Source: Amphiduros pacificus
Taxonomy: Eukaryota; Annelida; Polychaeta; Phyllodocida; Hesionidae
NCBI GenBank assembly: GCA_949316495.1
Contig: OX439003.1
Span: forward strand, 52,073,379-52,137,378
Reading direction: 5' to 3'
DNA: 64,000 bases
The first letter of the stretch is position 1; each line of letters begins with the position of its first letter. This document shows, piece after piece, positions 1 to 16,559 of the stretch. The notes below the pieces were generated by a model. The model had not been told where the DNA came from and searched no databases. It worked only from the letters and a program-made list of their open reading frames with translations. Both the position numbers and the translations under genes were made by a program.

Positions 1-426
1 ATGGAATAAAATACATGTAAAGTCATAGCACTGAGGTTGGTATTGAGTTAACAGAAGGTGGGACTGGCTCACCACATGGTATATGTCAGAAGACGAAAAA
101 TATACAACTCAACAGAACATTTTTCAGGGTTTTTTTACGTGTTTTAACATATTCGTATTAAGCTTCAACATATTCAAAAGATTCGAGCACATGCAAATCA
201 TAAAAAAAACTACTAATAAATACCTTTTCTCTTGTTTACATTAGCAGTTCATAATGGAAATGTAAGCCAAGCATGCACACAAGCCACACAGTAATTGCAA
301 TATGTCGAAGGCAGCAGAGATATATTTGACAGTTTAAGTCATGCATCCTTCAACATAAATATCAATAACCAGATTTTAATTTGGGGCCGAGATGATAATG
401 GGTATTGAGAAGATTAAAACATGCCA

Positions 427-540
427 TCAGATGAGAGTGACAGACATCATGACCAGGCCAGAGTATCGCTCCACGTCACTTGGCGACCATCTGACTGACG
501 CAGACTGCTCGAGGCCCTCGTAGGTGAAAGTCTTCTCCAT
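427..540 (-). CDS. Weak candidate: short minus-strand ORF or first exon, 37 aa
   Basis: On the minus strand an ATG in a near-ideal context (GCCATGG) opens a 37-codon frame ending in TGA. The peptide begins MEKTFTYEGL and ends in a hydrophobic stretch, SGLVMMSVTLI. The 250 bases upstream on that strand are richer in GC than their surroundings and contain acceptor-like sites. The end resembles the start of membrane span 1 in SLC5 sodium/solute symporters (aspartate, then an aromatic or aliphatic run, then GMLVIS-like residues), so it could be the first exon of a gene running off the left edge. Against this, no convincing GT donor lies before the stop. Treat as a hint only. Confidence 0.22.
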   Translation of the reverse strand: MEKTFTYEGLEQSASVRWSPSDVERYSGLVMMSVTLI

Positions 541-768
541 GGCTTGCGATGCTGTGCTGCGGTGGTCTCTTGTGGTTCAAACTACAAGATGCGCAACACA
601 GTCCCGTACTGTCTCCCGGGACTCTGCACCGATAAATTTGGATATTTCGATCTGGGAATGAAATATGAAGAATGCCCCGTTTGCAGTATCTTTGGTGGCC
701 ACAGTTCGGGCGGAGATTGGGCCCCAAGCCTTCACTGGTGGGGTAGATCGGAGTTCATCTGACCACAA

Positions 769-2002
769 ACATTTCTCATCTGAACGCCAGATTCACAGCT
801 GAAATCGAATCTGTGCTAAGTTGTCTCGTGGGATTTTGTTAAATAGACTATGGCTGAGATCAATTATTTTTTTCCATTGTACCAAGGATGGGTACCCTCT
901 CTTACTCTTCTATTCTATAGCAAGTTAATGACAATGGCCTAATAGGATCTTAGAACACTGAACTCATCACTCTTTGTTTCTCACCGAACAATGAAAAAAA
1001 TCCCCCCACCTTCTTTTGCGTGAATCTGGTTTGCGCTTTCAAATGGAATTGATGTTACAAACTTTCATTGTACTTTACATTTTTTCAAATTATAATGACC
1101 ATGAGTAAACTATAGATCTTAAGATATTAAAACCCACATCTGGCGGCACTTTTACTAAGCTCTGTCTGAACACTGCCGACGACGCTGACAAAGTACTACT
1201 TCAGACTGAGGGATAAGATTCAGCCCGCGGCTGTATGCAAGTCAGCAAGTGCCCCAAATTAGCGCAGCTTTTCTCTCACTTTCTTGCAATTACACATGTC
1301 AAATTGATTTAATATTGCATTGGTCATGAATGGATCTTAGCAGTTCCGAGTTAAAAGTGACATTACTATTCATCGGGGAAACATCACATGCAGCTTTCTT
1401 ATTGGCCAAACCACAAAGGACATAAAAAGTCTCCCCTAGATTTTATGTTGGTCTTTTCCTGATAAATTTCCCCCTTTAATGTGATATTTATGATAAGCAA
1501 ATCAATAGGGAAAATCCACTATTCCAATATTGGAAAGAGAAAGATGGCAGTTCTTTGTGCACCCAGAATCAGTGGAATTGTGCTGAGATATAAATGTCTT
1601 ATAATAACTGGTGTTATCAGCAAGACATGCTTACTCCTCTGAATGTCAAATGAAATAGAAATATAAGAACAAATGCACATTAATATAAAATAAATGAATA
1701 AGAAAGGCCAGCTTATCTTCTGACAAACATAGCTTGTCATCTAATAATTTTAACCTTTAAACGCACTAGTTTTCAGACATTAAAGTATTTTTCCTGCACA
1801 TTAGTTAAGTAGAAGAATATGCTTCAATCTATAAATACACCAATCTTAAGCAAGTAATAAATGGCACTGTACCAAAAAATATAAAATCCCAAAAATATAA
1901 ATTGATCATTGCGAGAATCTCACCAGAAATCCTTTTTGTGTTTGTAAGCATAACATAAAAAGAATGCTTTGTGAAATCAAATCTCATGCCCCAAGAAGGG
2001 TC
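769..2002. other. Non-coding stretch, nothing recognised
   Basis: AT-rich unique sequence. All frames are short and carry stops, and I see no repeat array, RNA gene or recognisable protein similarity. Confidence 0.5.
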
Positions 2003-2308
2003 TCAGAAGTCGGAGCAATTTTCTAAGTCCAAATTGATCTGTATAAGTTGCTGGTCTGAGCGTTTATAAAAAACTTTGCGGCAGCATGTGAAATCCACAT
2101 CCATATGCAGCATTTCCACGGTGGGACTTGCCACAATACAAGAAAATGACAGTAATTTCTCTGGAGTGCCATTGTTGCACTTGAGCTGTGCATCCTTGTA
2201 AAAGATGCATGGCCCCGCGGAGAAACCTACACTCGCCGAATTGGCGAATACTTCTTTCTGCCGACACAATTGTGTATTTGCAAAAGAGTCAAGATTTCTG
2301 TGCACCAT
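2003..2308 (-). CDS. Weak candidate: unassigned 101-codon minus-strand ORF
   Basis: The frame starts MVHRNLDSF and stops with TGA after NCSDF. Its codons look natural for an animal exon (many GTG, CTG, AAG and GAT, few rare arginine codons). It has several cysteines (about ten), including a CC pair, and one NGT glycosylation sequon. I recognise no family. A splice acceptor could lie inside it (TGTAG before GTTTCTCCGCGG), making it a terminal exon. No canonical AATAAA follows within about 500 bases on that strand. It could equally be a chance frame or an old relic. Confidence 0.22.
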   Translation of the reverse strand: MVHRNLDSFANTQLCRQKEVFANSASVGFSAGPCIFYKDAQLKCNNGTPEKLLSFSCIVASPTVEMLHMDVDFTCCRKVFYKRSDQQLIQINLDLENCSDF

Positions 2309-4626
2309 GATTTATTGAAGGAATTATAACAAATGTTGTTTTGCTTTATTGTTCACATTGACAATAGGGTGACATTGTCTGCATTCAATATTTGTGTTGT
2401 ACAAGAAACTGGATTCCCTTTAATCTGTATAATCATTGAACAAGGGTCACGTGCTTCACAGACCTTCCTGAACACTGCAGAGGGTCACATCCATAACATT
2501 ATAAGAATGCTGAACAACATCAATCTAAAATGACAACTTTAAAGGTTACTTTTGGTTAATTAAAATCATACAGAAAACAAATAAAAGGGCAATGAAAGAG
2601 AAAAGTATTTGGCCATTTCATGTCAGACTGAGTGTGCACAGTTCTAAAAGCCTTCAAGTGCTGCGTCTCATGAAATGGCAGTAAATCTTGCTGCCTTATG
2701 ATTTTATGACAGGGAGCATGGTATATGGGTTGGATTGCAGCCAGACCCAGCGTACAGCATACTCTTCCCCAGTCTCCATTTATCCTGCCCTAATATGCCC
2801 AATTGTCACAGCACTTTGCCACTACCATGGTAAGCCCATCATGACATAATGCTGATTTACCATTGTCGTAAACTCCTCCGCAATGTACAACAGGAATTAC
2901 TTTGATATCTTCCTGTGTCGGAGAATGATGGGTAGGAAAAACACGATAAAGATTTTACAAGTGAGGGATGGTATATGTGGAGCTTATATGTATTGTTGCA
3001 GTGATGGGGTTGTCCTCGGAGGAAAGTGTTAAGGCCTCAAAACGGAGCAGAGAAACAATCAAGAGTATTGAGCGGCATGCACTTTGGGTGATTTGCCGCC
3101 TTATGAGCATGGCCGACGGGGCTCGACCACTGGCCGAGGCTTTGTTGGCGGCCCTCTCACCTACGTGGCCGCCTGCCTTCTCTGCCAAGGTCCATTTGTG
3201 TGGCTATCATTCACAGCCGGGTTTGATCACTACTTGCCACATGACAACGTTCCCATAAATCCCGGCACAGTTTCCTCGGCCTGGCACCTTCACTCCCACA
3301 ATCCTCCATTCCTCAGCCTCTGCTCCACGCCGAGTGATTCTGACGATGAAACTCAGCTAAATTGACTGTCAAGTGAGCTTGGTTCTCATTTCTAATTCTT
3401 GCGATCCCTCATCCTCCTCGCTTTTATCTCACAATCAGCCAATCCGTCCTCAAAGCAATTCTCAACTGCAGTAAACAGATTACAAATGAACATTCCTTGG
3501 GATCAAAACTTGTCTTAAAATGTCTGCCTTGCAGTCCTGATGCATTGCCTAGATAAAACCACAAAGGGATGAATTAAGTTACTTTGTGACACCTCTGTTA
3601 GAATTAGCTCATGATGCCAAATCTCTGATGGCTTAAAGATGCTTCATGTTCTTGTTAAAGTCTGTGGTTTGATCCTGCTTGTGAGCCGAGCTTTCACCTC
3701 GAGGTGCTAAGTACCACACCTTCGGAAGCCAAGCAGGCGGCAATCAAAGTCACACAGAATGGAACAAGGATCCATTCTGTGCCCACTAATATCCAGCCGT
3801 AACCTCCCTCAACTTTTATTCAGGAGTATGGAGAGCCCTATGGGATATAAGGGTCCATTATCTTTTATCTATATTTCGGCAAACCATTTAGAAGTCTGTC
3901 TCAGGTTAACGGTTATAACCTTGGAAAATATATCAAATCAAAAACATTCAGAATAGCAATTTTAGCAGGATCAGTATGATTTTTTTAAATATTTGAAATC
4001 AAAATTAGACAGTTCAAAAAATAATCTCAGTAAATGAACTGCATTAATTTGTGTTTTGCTCAAAGTGTCCTAACTGTAACACTTTTCATTGAATAACATT
4101 TTTGATTCAACAAGTGATTACAAAAAACTTGGATGATAAATGAGAGAGAAAACATGAAATGATAACAGGTACCGGATGAGGTACTGGATGATGCCTTTAT
4201 ACTGTGGTCCAGTGACCACATGATGGAAGAAGGAAATCCAGTTATCCAGTGACTCCTGTCAGGGTGGATATTGACATAGAAGGCAGACAAGGCGGGGGAC
4301 ACTGGCGGGATGACACTCTGTGTATCATAACTGACAAAGTCAACACAAAGCCTCACACCACCACAATCAAGCAGAGTAATCATTGTGAAAATCAACAAGG
4401 GAGCAATATGGTCATGCCACGGATGCCTGCAGCCCACAGCATTTAATCAACTGAACCATGTGACCCTCACGTAGACACAGACGACCAAGGCAAACCCGAG
4501 CCGGCATTAGAAACTCGAGACAAATTCAAAGCAGATGACCATCTTGGCTCGGCCTCCTCCTCAGACAGTGCAGGAATGTTAAGCTGGCATAAACAAGGGA
4601 AGCATACTTTCTCTATCAAATCAAGG
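2309..4626. other. Non-coding stretch with a GC-richer island near 3060-3330
   Basis: Unique sequence. The block around 3060-3330 is clearly richer in GC than its surroundings and supports overlapping frames on both strands, but none resembles a known protein and there are no good splice sites around it. It could be a regulatory block; no specific motif supports that. Confidence 0.4.
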
Positions 4627-8399
<3,773 letters not shown>

Positions 8400-8521
8400 G
8401 TAAGGGTTTGGGTTTGGGGTTAGGAGTTTGAGGTTTGGGGTGAGGGTTTGGGGTTAGGAGTTTGAGGTTTGGGGTGAGGGTTTGGGGTTTGGGTTTTGGG
8501 GTGTGGGAATTGGGGTTTGGA
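8400..8521 (+). repeat. Degenerate telomere-like G-rich repeat
   Basis: About 120 bases of imperfect TTTGGGG, TTAGGAG and TTTGAGG units, including a duplicated block of about 43 bases. Four or more G-runs sit close together on the plus strand, so G-quadruplex formation is plausible. It resembles interstitial telomeric DNA but the units are too variable to call it true TTAGGG. Confidence 0.75.
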
Positions 8522-10618
8522 ATTCTGTTTGTACCTGCTGAATTCTAACCTCCTGTCACTAGAGGCTGTGTGCTAGGACCAGTTAACCTGTTGATCCTCA
8601 GTGATATCTCAGTTATTAGGCATCCTCTTCTCATTTATCAGATTCACCCTCTCCCTCTATACAATCAATCTTTTAACATCAATAAGATGTCATCTCATGA
8701 AATATTCAAACTAAACCTTTTCTTTAACATTCAACTTTGATGTTTTAGCATGATATTCAACTTGTCCTTTTTGAACAGCATTCAAACTGACCTTTTTGCA
8801 CAACATCCAGATTGACATTTTTGCACAATTTTTAGTTTGATCTTTCTGGACAACAATACCAAAGAGAAAACATATATTTTATAACTACATTTTCCAACAT
8901 AGCATGCATGCTGGGATTAATAAATAAGAGAAACTCACCAAGACTTGCCATAGAATATTATGTGGCTTACCTGCAAAATCAGAGAAATATTTCATTAAAA
9001 AATGTCTCTATATTTTTTTTCTATTTTACAAGACAATGTGAAGTAAATGCAACATATTATTGCTAATTGATTCATTTTGGGAAGTAATTATCCCTGTAAA
9101 AAGACAAAGATATTGGAGAGAGAAAGTTGTTTGTTCCTATTACTTGGCATTTAGCTAACATTTGTTTTTTTTAATCTACCTCTATAACTGTAAATGAGCA
9201 CACAAAACACCCAATTAAAGAAGAAAAGAAAGGAAATAACTTGCTGAATGAAGTCTGCAGACACAATATACTGTACATGGAATTATAGTAGCAAAGTTAA
9301 TGAGAACAATTTAAGGCAATTGTTACAATATACAGATACTTAGCATAGTGTTCAGCCAATTACCAAAGGTCAAATATATTTGCCAGGTCTTTGTTAAACA
9401 TGTGTAAGCTCGGGCTCTGGACTCTGTGTTCTGACTATAAAACCTCCTACCCAAAAGATATATGACAACAAACGACAGTCAGGTGTGATGTATGTCATGC
9501 TAATCTCCCCCTGGTGGCAGGAGTCGGCAGTGATTACCCCAGTTAGGATAGGCCTGGCAGGAAGGAGAAGTGCTCTGACAACATCCTGACACCAAGCAGC
9601 CTACAATCCACCTCCATATGTAACTCAATCTGACAACATCTTCCCTCTCCAATACATACGTCTCCATAACTATTACCCACAAAAAAACTAATTTCATGGC
9701 CAATAAAGAAGGCTTTTTTGAGCCACCTTGTCACCGATTACAAATTCCATATATTTTCAACAAGAAAATGAGATTACAGTATATAATTGTAAAAAAGATT
9801 ATGTTTTTTGTTCGCTTTTTCATCTTTTGTGATTTGTTAGGTATTTGGGTGTTTTCTGTCCCTGGTAAAAATATTTATCAAGTCTAAAAGTAGCGAAGAT
9901 GTCAAATCCAAACACCAAGGGTATGTCTGAGCTGTGGACTGCCAAATATCTGATGACAAATCCCTGCAAGACGCACTCTACATCATGTATCAAGTCTCTG
10001 ATGACCTGCCAAATGGCAATCCCACAATGCAACCAGGGATACATCCTTGTGTAATTGTTTATTGTTGTGTATTAATGATGAGGCTGGTGCAGGGCCCCCT
10101 AGTGGATGTCAAAGTATATATGTTATTAGTTCCATACCAAGCTGCCCAAGCTTAAAGCATTCCATCAATTCGCACTCTCACGAAGCTAACACAACGGCAT
10201 GCTGTGTCCAGCCAGCAGTGCTAACAAAACATGTAGCAGAAAACTGGGTTATTCTGCCGTACCTGAGGGCCTGGCATTTCATGGACCCTCCGCAGGGATG
10301 TGACTAACATTAGCTGGCGATTAATGAGAATATCATAAATAGCCGTGGTTATGCTAAGTTGGAAAATAGGTGGGTTACTTTTTAACCTGTGGAGATAAAC
10401 ATAGATTCAGAGCTAACTTCAGGTGTGCTTCCTCAGTTCTTACCCCGACACCCGCTAATTAGAACAGGGTCTATGCCACAGGTGGCGCCAGATGTGCTTC
10501 AGGTGTGTAAATGTCAGTCATCCCACCCTTTCTTCATTTTGTTCACTTTGACGAGCCACTTTCTGGGGGTTTTTTAAGCAGAAAAGATGGGAGTATGTTG
10601 AGAAGTGAAAGCAACCCC
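8522..10618. other. Non-coding stretch
   Basis: AT-rich unique sequence with no credible exon. It holds two minus-strand matches to the vertebrate CTCF core (9504-9520 and 10094-10105). Several lines around 8700-8850 repeat a loose 'ACATTCAAACTGACCTTTT' theme about every 40 bases, too diverged to call an array. Confidence 0.45.
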
Positions 10619-10820
10619 GAGGGGAGCTGATACTACCTCTATACCCACTCTGTGTCATGTTCACGAGGGGAGCTGATACCACCTCTATACCCACTCTGTG
10701 TCAGAGGGGAGCTGATACCACCTCTATACCCACTCTGTGTCAGAGGGGAGCTGATACTACCTCTATACCCACTCTGTGTCAGAGGGGAGCTGATACCACC
10801 TCTATACCCACTCTGTGTCA
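10619..10820. repeat. 39-bp minisatellite, five copies
   Basis: Five copies of a unit starting GAGGGGAGCTGATACCACC begin at 10619, 10665, 10704, 10743 and 10782. The first and last copies are both followed by TGTTCAC, so the inner copies look like an expansion within an original duplication. The period is a multiple of three, so frames stay open on both strands; these are not genes. Confidence 0.95.
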
Positions 10821-12549
10821 TGTTCACGCCTGTCTGATTGAGAACCCATTCTGTTTATATTTACACCAGTGTCTGTCAGATGTGGTATGTTTTATCTGGC
10901 CATTCACTTTTCATACCTGGAACCCTTCCTCCAGATCCTTTCACTAGGCTTTCCCAAAGCAGTGCTGGTTTTTTTTTTTGGAAACTGATTCCAAATTTTC
11001 ATAAAAACGTGGATATTACCCATAAACACTATGACACATCTCTGACAAGCATGATCAAACATTTAAAGTGAGTATTTATATTCAGAAAGTGAAGCTTTAT
11101 ATATCTGACATCCAGATATTATGCCACATTCACAACATCTTAAACAACCCAATCCCATTCACTCTGCACCGACCCAGACCCATCGAGATGTGACTTTTAA
11201 TACCTACTTGACCACAGCCTAAGACAATACCGAGCAGATATGTGTTTTAGATGATTTGGGGGCCCGATGTATACATGACGTTGATACGAGTCGCACTCAG
11301 GGTTGTATATATACTATGTTTATGTTAGAGAATGAGGATTGTTTCTTGCATTATTGATCTTGTGTTGTGTATTCCCCTCTTCCCATCACGGCCGTGTTGT
11401 ACTGTACCACCCCATACCCCTCAATCAGTTTAGTGCCCTCACAAAATGGCCATGGCTTTTAAAATTCTGCACCGACCTAATGAGACCAGAGCAAGCACAC
11501 AATATTGCTACCATGGGGCAGGCAAAGGTCAGAGTGCCCAGCTTCACTCTTGTCAAATCTCTGGCAAACAAAATCATATCTTGAACCAGGTTAAAATCAG
11601 CATTATTAGTGTAGCAGGGAGAAAATAATTCAGTATATATTTGACAGAATATGTGTCATGTATGCCTGGTTTTATGAGTGATATCTTGGATTTATTCTGA
11701 ACATGTTAAGGTACTCAAAGATGAGAGCGGAGAAAGAGGATTTTCTTTGAAGATTGTGACATTGGATATATTGGTATATAAGAAACATATACACACACAT
11801 ATATATAAAGTCAAGGGCCAACCCTTAACCCAGAGTGACTAGTGGGAGGAGGTATTAGAAAGTTACTTTGCCAAAGATCCAAGATTTAGGGACTTAGACC
11901 CATCTAAGTGTGGCATAAGGGTCTTTGACATGTGCCCTTTATTACCTGTCCCAGGTGGGTAATGTATAGATATAGGGTTCTACAGGTAGTTTAGGGTTGT
12001 AATCTATACAGCGTTGTAACCCAGGTAGGAGGGTGCCATACCCCGCAGCCCTGCTGGGTTGGGAGGGACCCTGGTTCGCAGCTGAGAGGGCAGCCACATA
12101 AAGTGTGTCTCTCATCTTAACAGGTGATTTTTCACAGACCTTGCCACCAGGTAAAGGCCAGTACGACACAAATAGTGCTGGCTTTCCTGGACTGACCTCT
12201 GCCCAGGACTGGCAGCATTCTGGTCACATTCCCTGCTCAAACCAACCACCCAGAAAAATCCAAGACAAATCAGTACCTCGGGACAATTCCCTAATACATC
12301 CTCTATTCAATAAACCTCTCTTCATTAAAAATCCTATTTTATCATGTAAAAGTATGTGATAAAAAGTGGTCAAGCGCTGTACTAGCCAGAGAGAAATTGT
12401 AAATCTGCTGGTACAAAAAGACGAACAAATATTATGTTATGGCTTGTCTATAAAAAATATTGAAAGGAGTTGTCCAACAGGGCTAGTAAATATTTTTGCT
12501 AAAGTCCAGGCCTGATGGTGCATAAGATATAGCATGGTAGGAGTGAGTG
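10821..12549. other. Non-coding stretch
   Basis: Unique sequence, including a short purine/pyrimidine microsatellite near 11790 (ACACACATATATATA). No exon, RNA gene or repeat family recognised. Confidence 0.45.
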
Positions 12550-12554
12550 TGTTG

Positions 12555-12839
12555 TATAAGACACACAGAGAGAGCTCATAAATCAATCAGCACCGTTACA
12601 GTGAGTGGCAAAGCCAGCAAGGAGAGCACTCTGCCAAAGTTTGTGCGAGGCCAAAGTGGTTGCCTCTCCCCGGTGGAGTCAGTCTCTGTCAGACAGCGGA
12701 GGAGGAATGGCAGGGTGCGAGCAGATGATCCGCTGAGCAGCCTGGTGGTTGCCGATCTCACTGCTCCTCGCTAAGTTTAGACTCCACGGAGCAAGCACAT
12801 GTGTGGGATCTTTGATCTTGTTGACTACCACAGACTCAC
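12555..12839 (+). promoter_or_regulatory. Candidate promoter and 5' leader exon of the SH3/DC-STAMP gene
   Basis: A TATAAG hexamer at 12555-12560 precedes about 280 bases of GC-richer sequence that ends in a good donor, CAC|GTAAGC, with the cut after 12839. The first coding exon downstream begins with an acceptor at 16558-16559 only six bases before its ATG, so at least one upstream non-coding exon must exist, and this is the best candidate within reach. If joined it would be purely 5' leader, because its frames do not continue in phase into the SH3 frame. The 73-bp satellite would then lie in intron 1. Placement is inference; only the donor-like end and composition are seen. Confidence 0.3.
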
Positions 12840-13247
12840 GTAAGCTTGTATTGTTTTACATCAAATCTACTCTCATTTTCACACTTTGTCTTTCTGTATA
12901 TCAAGGGATAAGGTTTGTTTTGTACTTTATAGCATTTTGCTTTGCTTCTATACATGAGCAGAGCATTGATTTTGGGGGAGGGTGGCATGTGCCTTGGTTG
13001 TGGCAGCTGGCATGTCTAGAGACAGGTAGCTGCAAGGTACTCTCTACTCTCCATGGGGTATACATCTTGCCTCACAACAAAAAATGCTGACATTTTAGCA
13101 TTCATTCTGCCTCCATACACTCTGGGATGTTCATGGCTTTTCATTGTGTGCAGTATTTTTATATTTTCCTTATTTCAAATTGTCACTGGAAAATCTATTT
13201 CTTAATTTGAGATGATATTGGTAACTAATAATTGCAGGGACTAATAG

Positions 13248-16236
13248 TTATCCCATTCACAGAGTTAGAACTAAGGATATACAGGCTGTCAGACTCCACC
13301 ATAAGGATATATATCTAATGTTATCCCATTCACAGAGTTAGAACTAAGGATATACAGGCTGTCAGACTCCACCATAAGGATATAGATCTATTGTTATCCC
13401 ATTCACAGAGTTAGAACTAAGGATATACAGGCTGTCAGACTCCACCATAAGGATATAGATCTATTGTTATCTCATTCACAGAGTTAGAACTAAGGATATA
13501 CAGGCTGTCAGACTCCACCATAAGGATATAGATCTATTGTTATCCCATTCACAGAGTTAGAACTAAGGATATACAGGCTGTCAGACTCCACAATAAGGAT
13601 ATAGATCTATTGTTATCTCATTCACAGAGTTAGAACTAAGGATATACAGGCTGTCAGACTCCACCATAAGGATATAGATCTATTGTTATCTCATTCACAG
13701 AGTTAGAACTAAGGATATACAGGCTGTCAGACTCCACCATAAGGATATAGATCTATTGTTATCCCATTCACAGAGTTAGAACTAAGGATATACAGGCTGT
13801 CAGACTCCACAATAAGGATATAGATCTATTGTTATCTCATTCACAGAGTTAGAACTAAGGATATACAGGCTGTCAGACTCCACCATAAGGATATAGATCT
13901 ATTGTTATCCCATTCACAGAGTTAGAACTAAGGATATACAGGCTGTCAGACTCCACAATAAGGATATAGATCTATTGTTATCTCATTCACAGAGTTAGAA
14001 CTAAGGATATACAGGCTGTCAGACTCCACCATAAGGATATAGATCTATTGTTATCTCATTCACAGAGTTAGAACTAAGGATATACAGGCTGTCAGACTCC
14101 ACCATAAGGATATAGATCTATTGTTATCCCATTCACAGAGTTAGAACTAAGGATATACAGGCTGTCAGACTCCACAATAAGGATATAGATCTATTGTTAT
14201 CTCATTCACAGAGTTAGAACTAAGGATATACAGGCTGTCAGACTCCACCATAAGGATATAGATCTATTGTTATCCCATTCACAGAGTTAGAACTAAGGAT
14301 ATACAGGCTGTCAGACTCCACAATAAGGATATAGATCTATTGTTATCCCATTCACAGAGTTAGAACTAAGGATATACAGGCTGTCAGACTCCACCATAAG
14401 GATATAGATCTATTGTTATCTCATTCACAGAGTTAGAACTAAGGATATACAGGCTGTCAGACTCCACCATAAGGATATAGATCTATTGTTATCCCATTCA
14501 CAGAGTTAGAACTAAGGATATACAGGCTGTCAGACTCCACCATAAGGATATAGATCTATTGTTATCCCATTCACAGAGTTAGAACTAAGGATATACAGGC
14601 TGTCAGACTCCACCATAAGGATATAGATCTATTGTTATCTCATTCACAGAGTTAGAACTAAGGATATACAGGCTGTCAGACTCCACCATAAGGATATAGA
14701 TCTATTGTTATCCCATTCACAGAGTTAGAACTAAGGATATACAGGCTGTCAGACTCCACCATAAGGATATAGATCTATAGTTATCTCATTCACAGAGTTA
14801 GAACTAAGGATATACAGGCTGTCAGACTCCACAATAAGGATATAGATCTATTGTTATCCCATTCACAGAGTTAGAACTAAGGATATACAGGCTGTCAGAC
14901 TCCACCATAAGGATATAGATCTATTGTTATCTCATTCACAGAGTTAGAACTAAGGATATACAGGCTGTCAGACTCCACCATAAGGATATAGATCTATTGT
15001 TATCCCATTCACAGAGTTAGAACTAAGGATATACAGGCTGTCAGACTCCACCATAAGGATATAGATCTATTGTTATCCCATTCACAGAGTTAGAACTAAG
15101 GATATACAGGCTGTCAGACTCCACCATAAGGATATAGATCTATTGTTATCCCATTCACAGAGTTAGAACTAAGGATATACAGGCTGTCAGACTCCACCAT
15201 AAGGATATAGATCTATAGTTATCTCATTCACAGAGTTAGAACTAAGGATATACAGGCTGTCAGACTCCACCATAAGGATATAGATCTATTGTTATCTCAT
15301 TCACAGAGTTAGAACTAAGGATATACAGGCTGTCAGACTCCACCATAAGGATATAGATCTATTGTTATCCCATTCACAGAGTTAGAACTAAGGATATACA
15401 GGCTGTCAGACTCCACCATAAGGATATAGATCTATAGTTATCTCATTCACAGAGTTAGAACTAAGGATATACAGGCTGTCAGACTCCACCATAAGGATAT
15501 AGATCTATTGTTATCTCATTCACAGAGTTAGAACTAAGGATATACAGGCTGTCAGACTCCACCATAAGGATATAGATCTATTGTTATCTCATTCACAGAG
15601 TTAGAACTAAGGATATACAGGCTGTCAGACTCCACCATAAGGATATAGATCTATTGTTATCCCATTCACAGAGTTAGAACTAAGGATATACAGGCTGTCA
15701 GACTCCACCATAAGGATATAGATCTATTGTTATCCCATTCACAGAGTTAGAACTAAGGATATACAGGCTGTCAGACTCCACCATAAGGATATAGATCTAT
15801 AGTTATCTCATTCACAGAGTTAGAACTAAGGATATACAGGCTGTCAGACTCCACAATAAGGATATAGATCTATTGTTATCCCATTCACAGAGTTAGAACT
15901 AAGGATATACAGGCTGTCAGACTCCACCATAAGGATATAGATCTATTGTTATCCCATTCACAGAGTTAGAACTAAGGATATACAGGCTGTCAGACTCCAC
16001 CATAAGGATATAGATCTATTGTTATCCCATTCACAGAGTTAGAACTAAGGATATACAGGCTGTCAGACTCCACCATAAGGATATAGATCTATTGTTATCC
16101 CATTCACAGAGTTAGAACTAAGGATATACAGGCTGTCAGACTCCACCATAAGGATATAGATCTATAGTTATCCCATTCACAGAGTTAGAACTAAGGATAT
16201 ACAGGCTGTCAGACTCCACCATAAGGATATAGATCT
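13248..16236. repeat. 73-bp satellite array, about 41 copies
   Basis: Head-to-tail 73-bp monomers run without a break from the first TTATCCCATTCACAGAG to the last AGATCT. Copies are nearly identical and differ mainly at three positions: TCCC or TCTC, CCACC or CACAA, and CTATTG or CTATAG. Each copy carries AGATCT. Copies 4 to 15 (13467-14342) show a repeating five-monomer pattern, which implies a 365-bp higher-order unit. The array ends 323 bases before the first coding exon of the SH3/DC-STAMP gene. Array length in the assembly may not be exact. Confidence 0.98.
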
Positions 16237-16559
16237 CAGCTCACTGCTACGGACTGCCCCCTGGTGTCATGACCTGCTCATTACACAGTTCTTGGTGTCT
16301 GTATATGACGTTTGATGTGTTAAGATTTAACGTGCAAGTGTCGTGCAAGTGTCGGCTATATCAATTATTCCCTTGACAAGGATCAACAGTTTCACTGAGC
16401 ACTGGGTTGTTTTCTCCTGAGAAGAACATTCTGGATGGATTCAATCATTCATCCATTAAAACATGTGTTGTGTGTATTTCTTTGAATTTCAGGAAAAAAA
16501 CTACTGACATATTGACATTATCTAACATATTGTTAATGTATATCTGTATCTATTTTCAG

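Noticed and set aside
3000-3365. Overlapping frames in the GC-richer island
   Set aside because: Frames on both strands are equally open, none resembles a protein family, and no splice signals fit.
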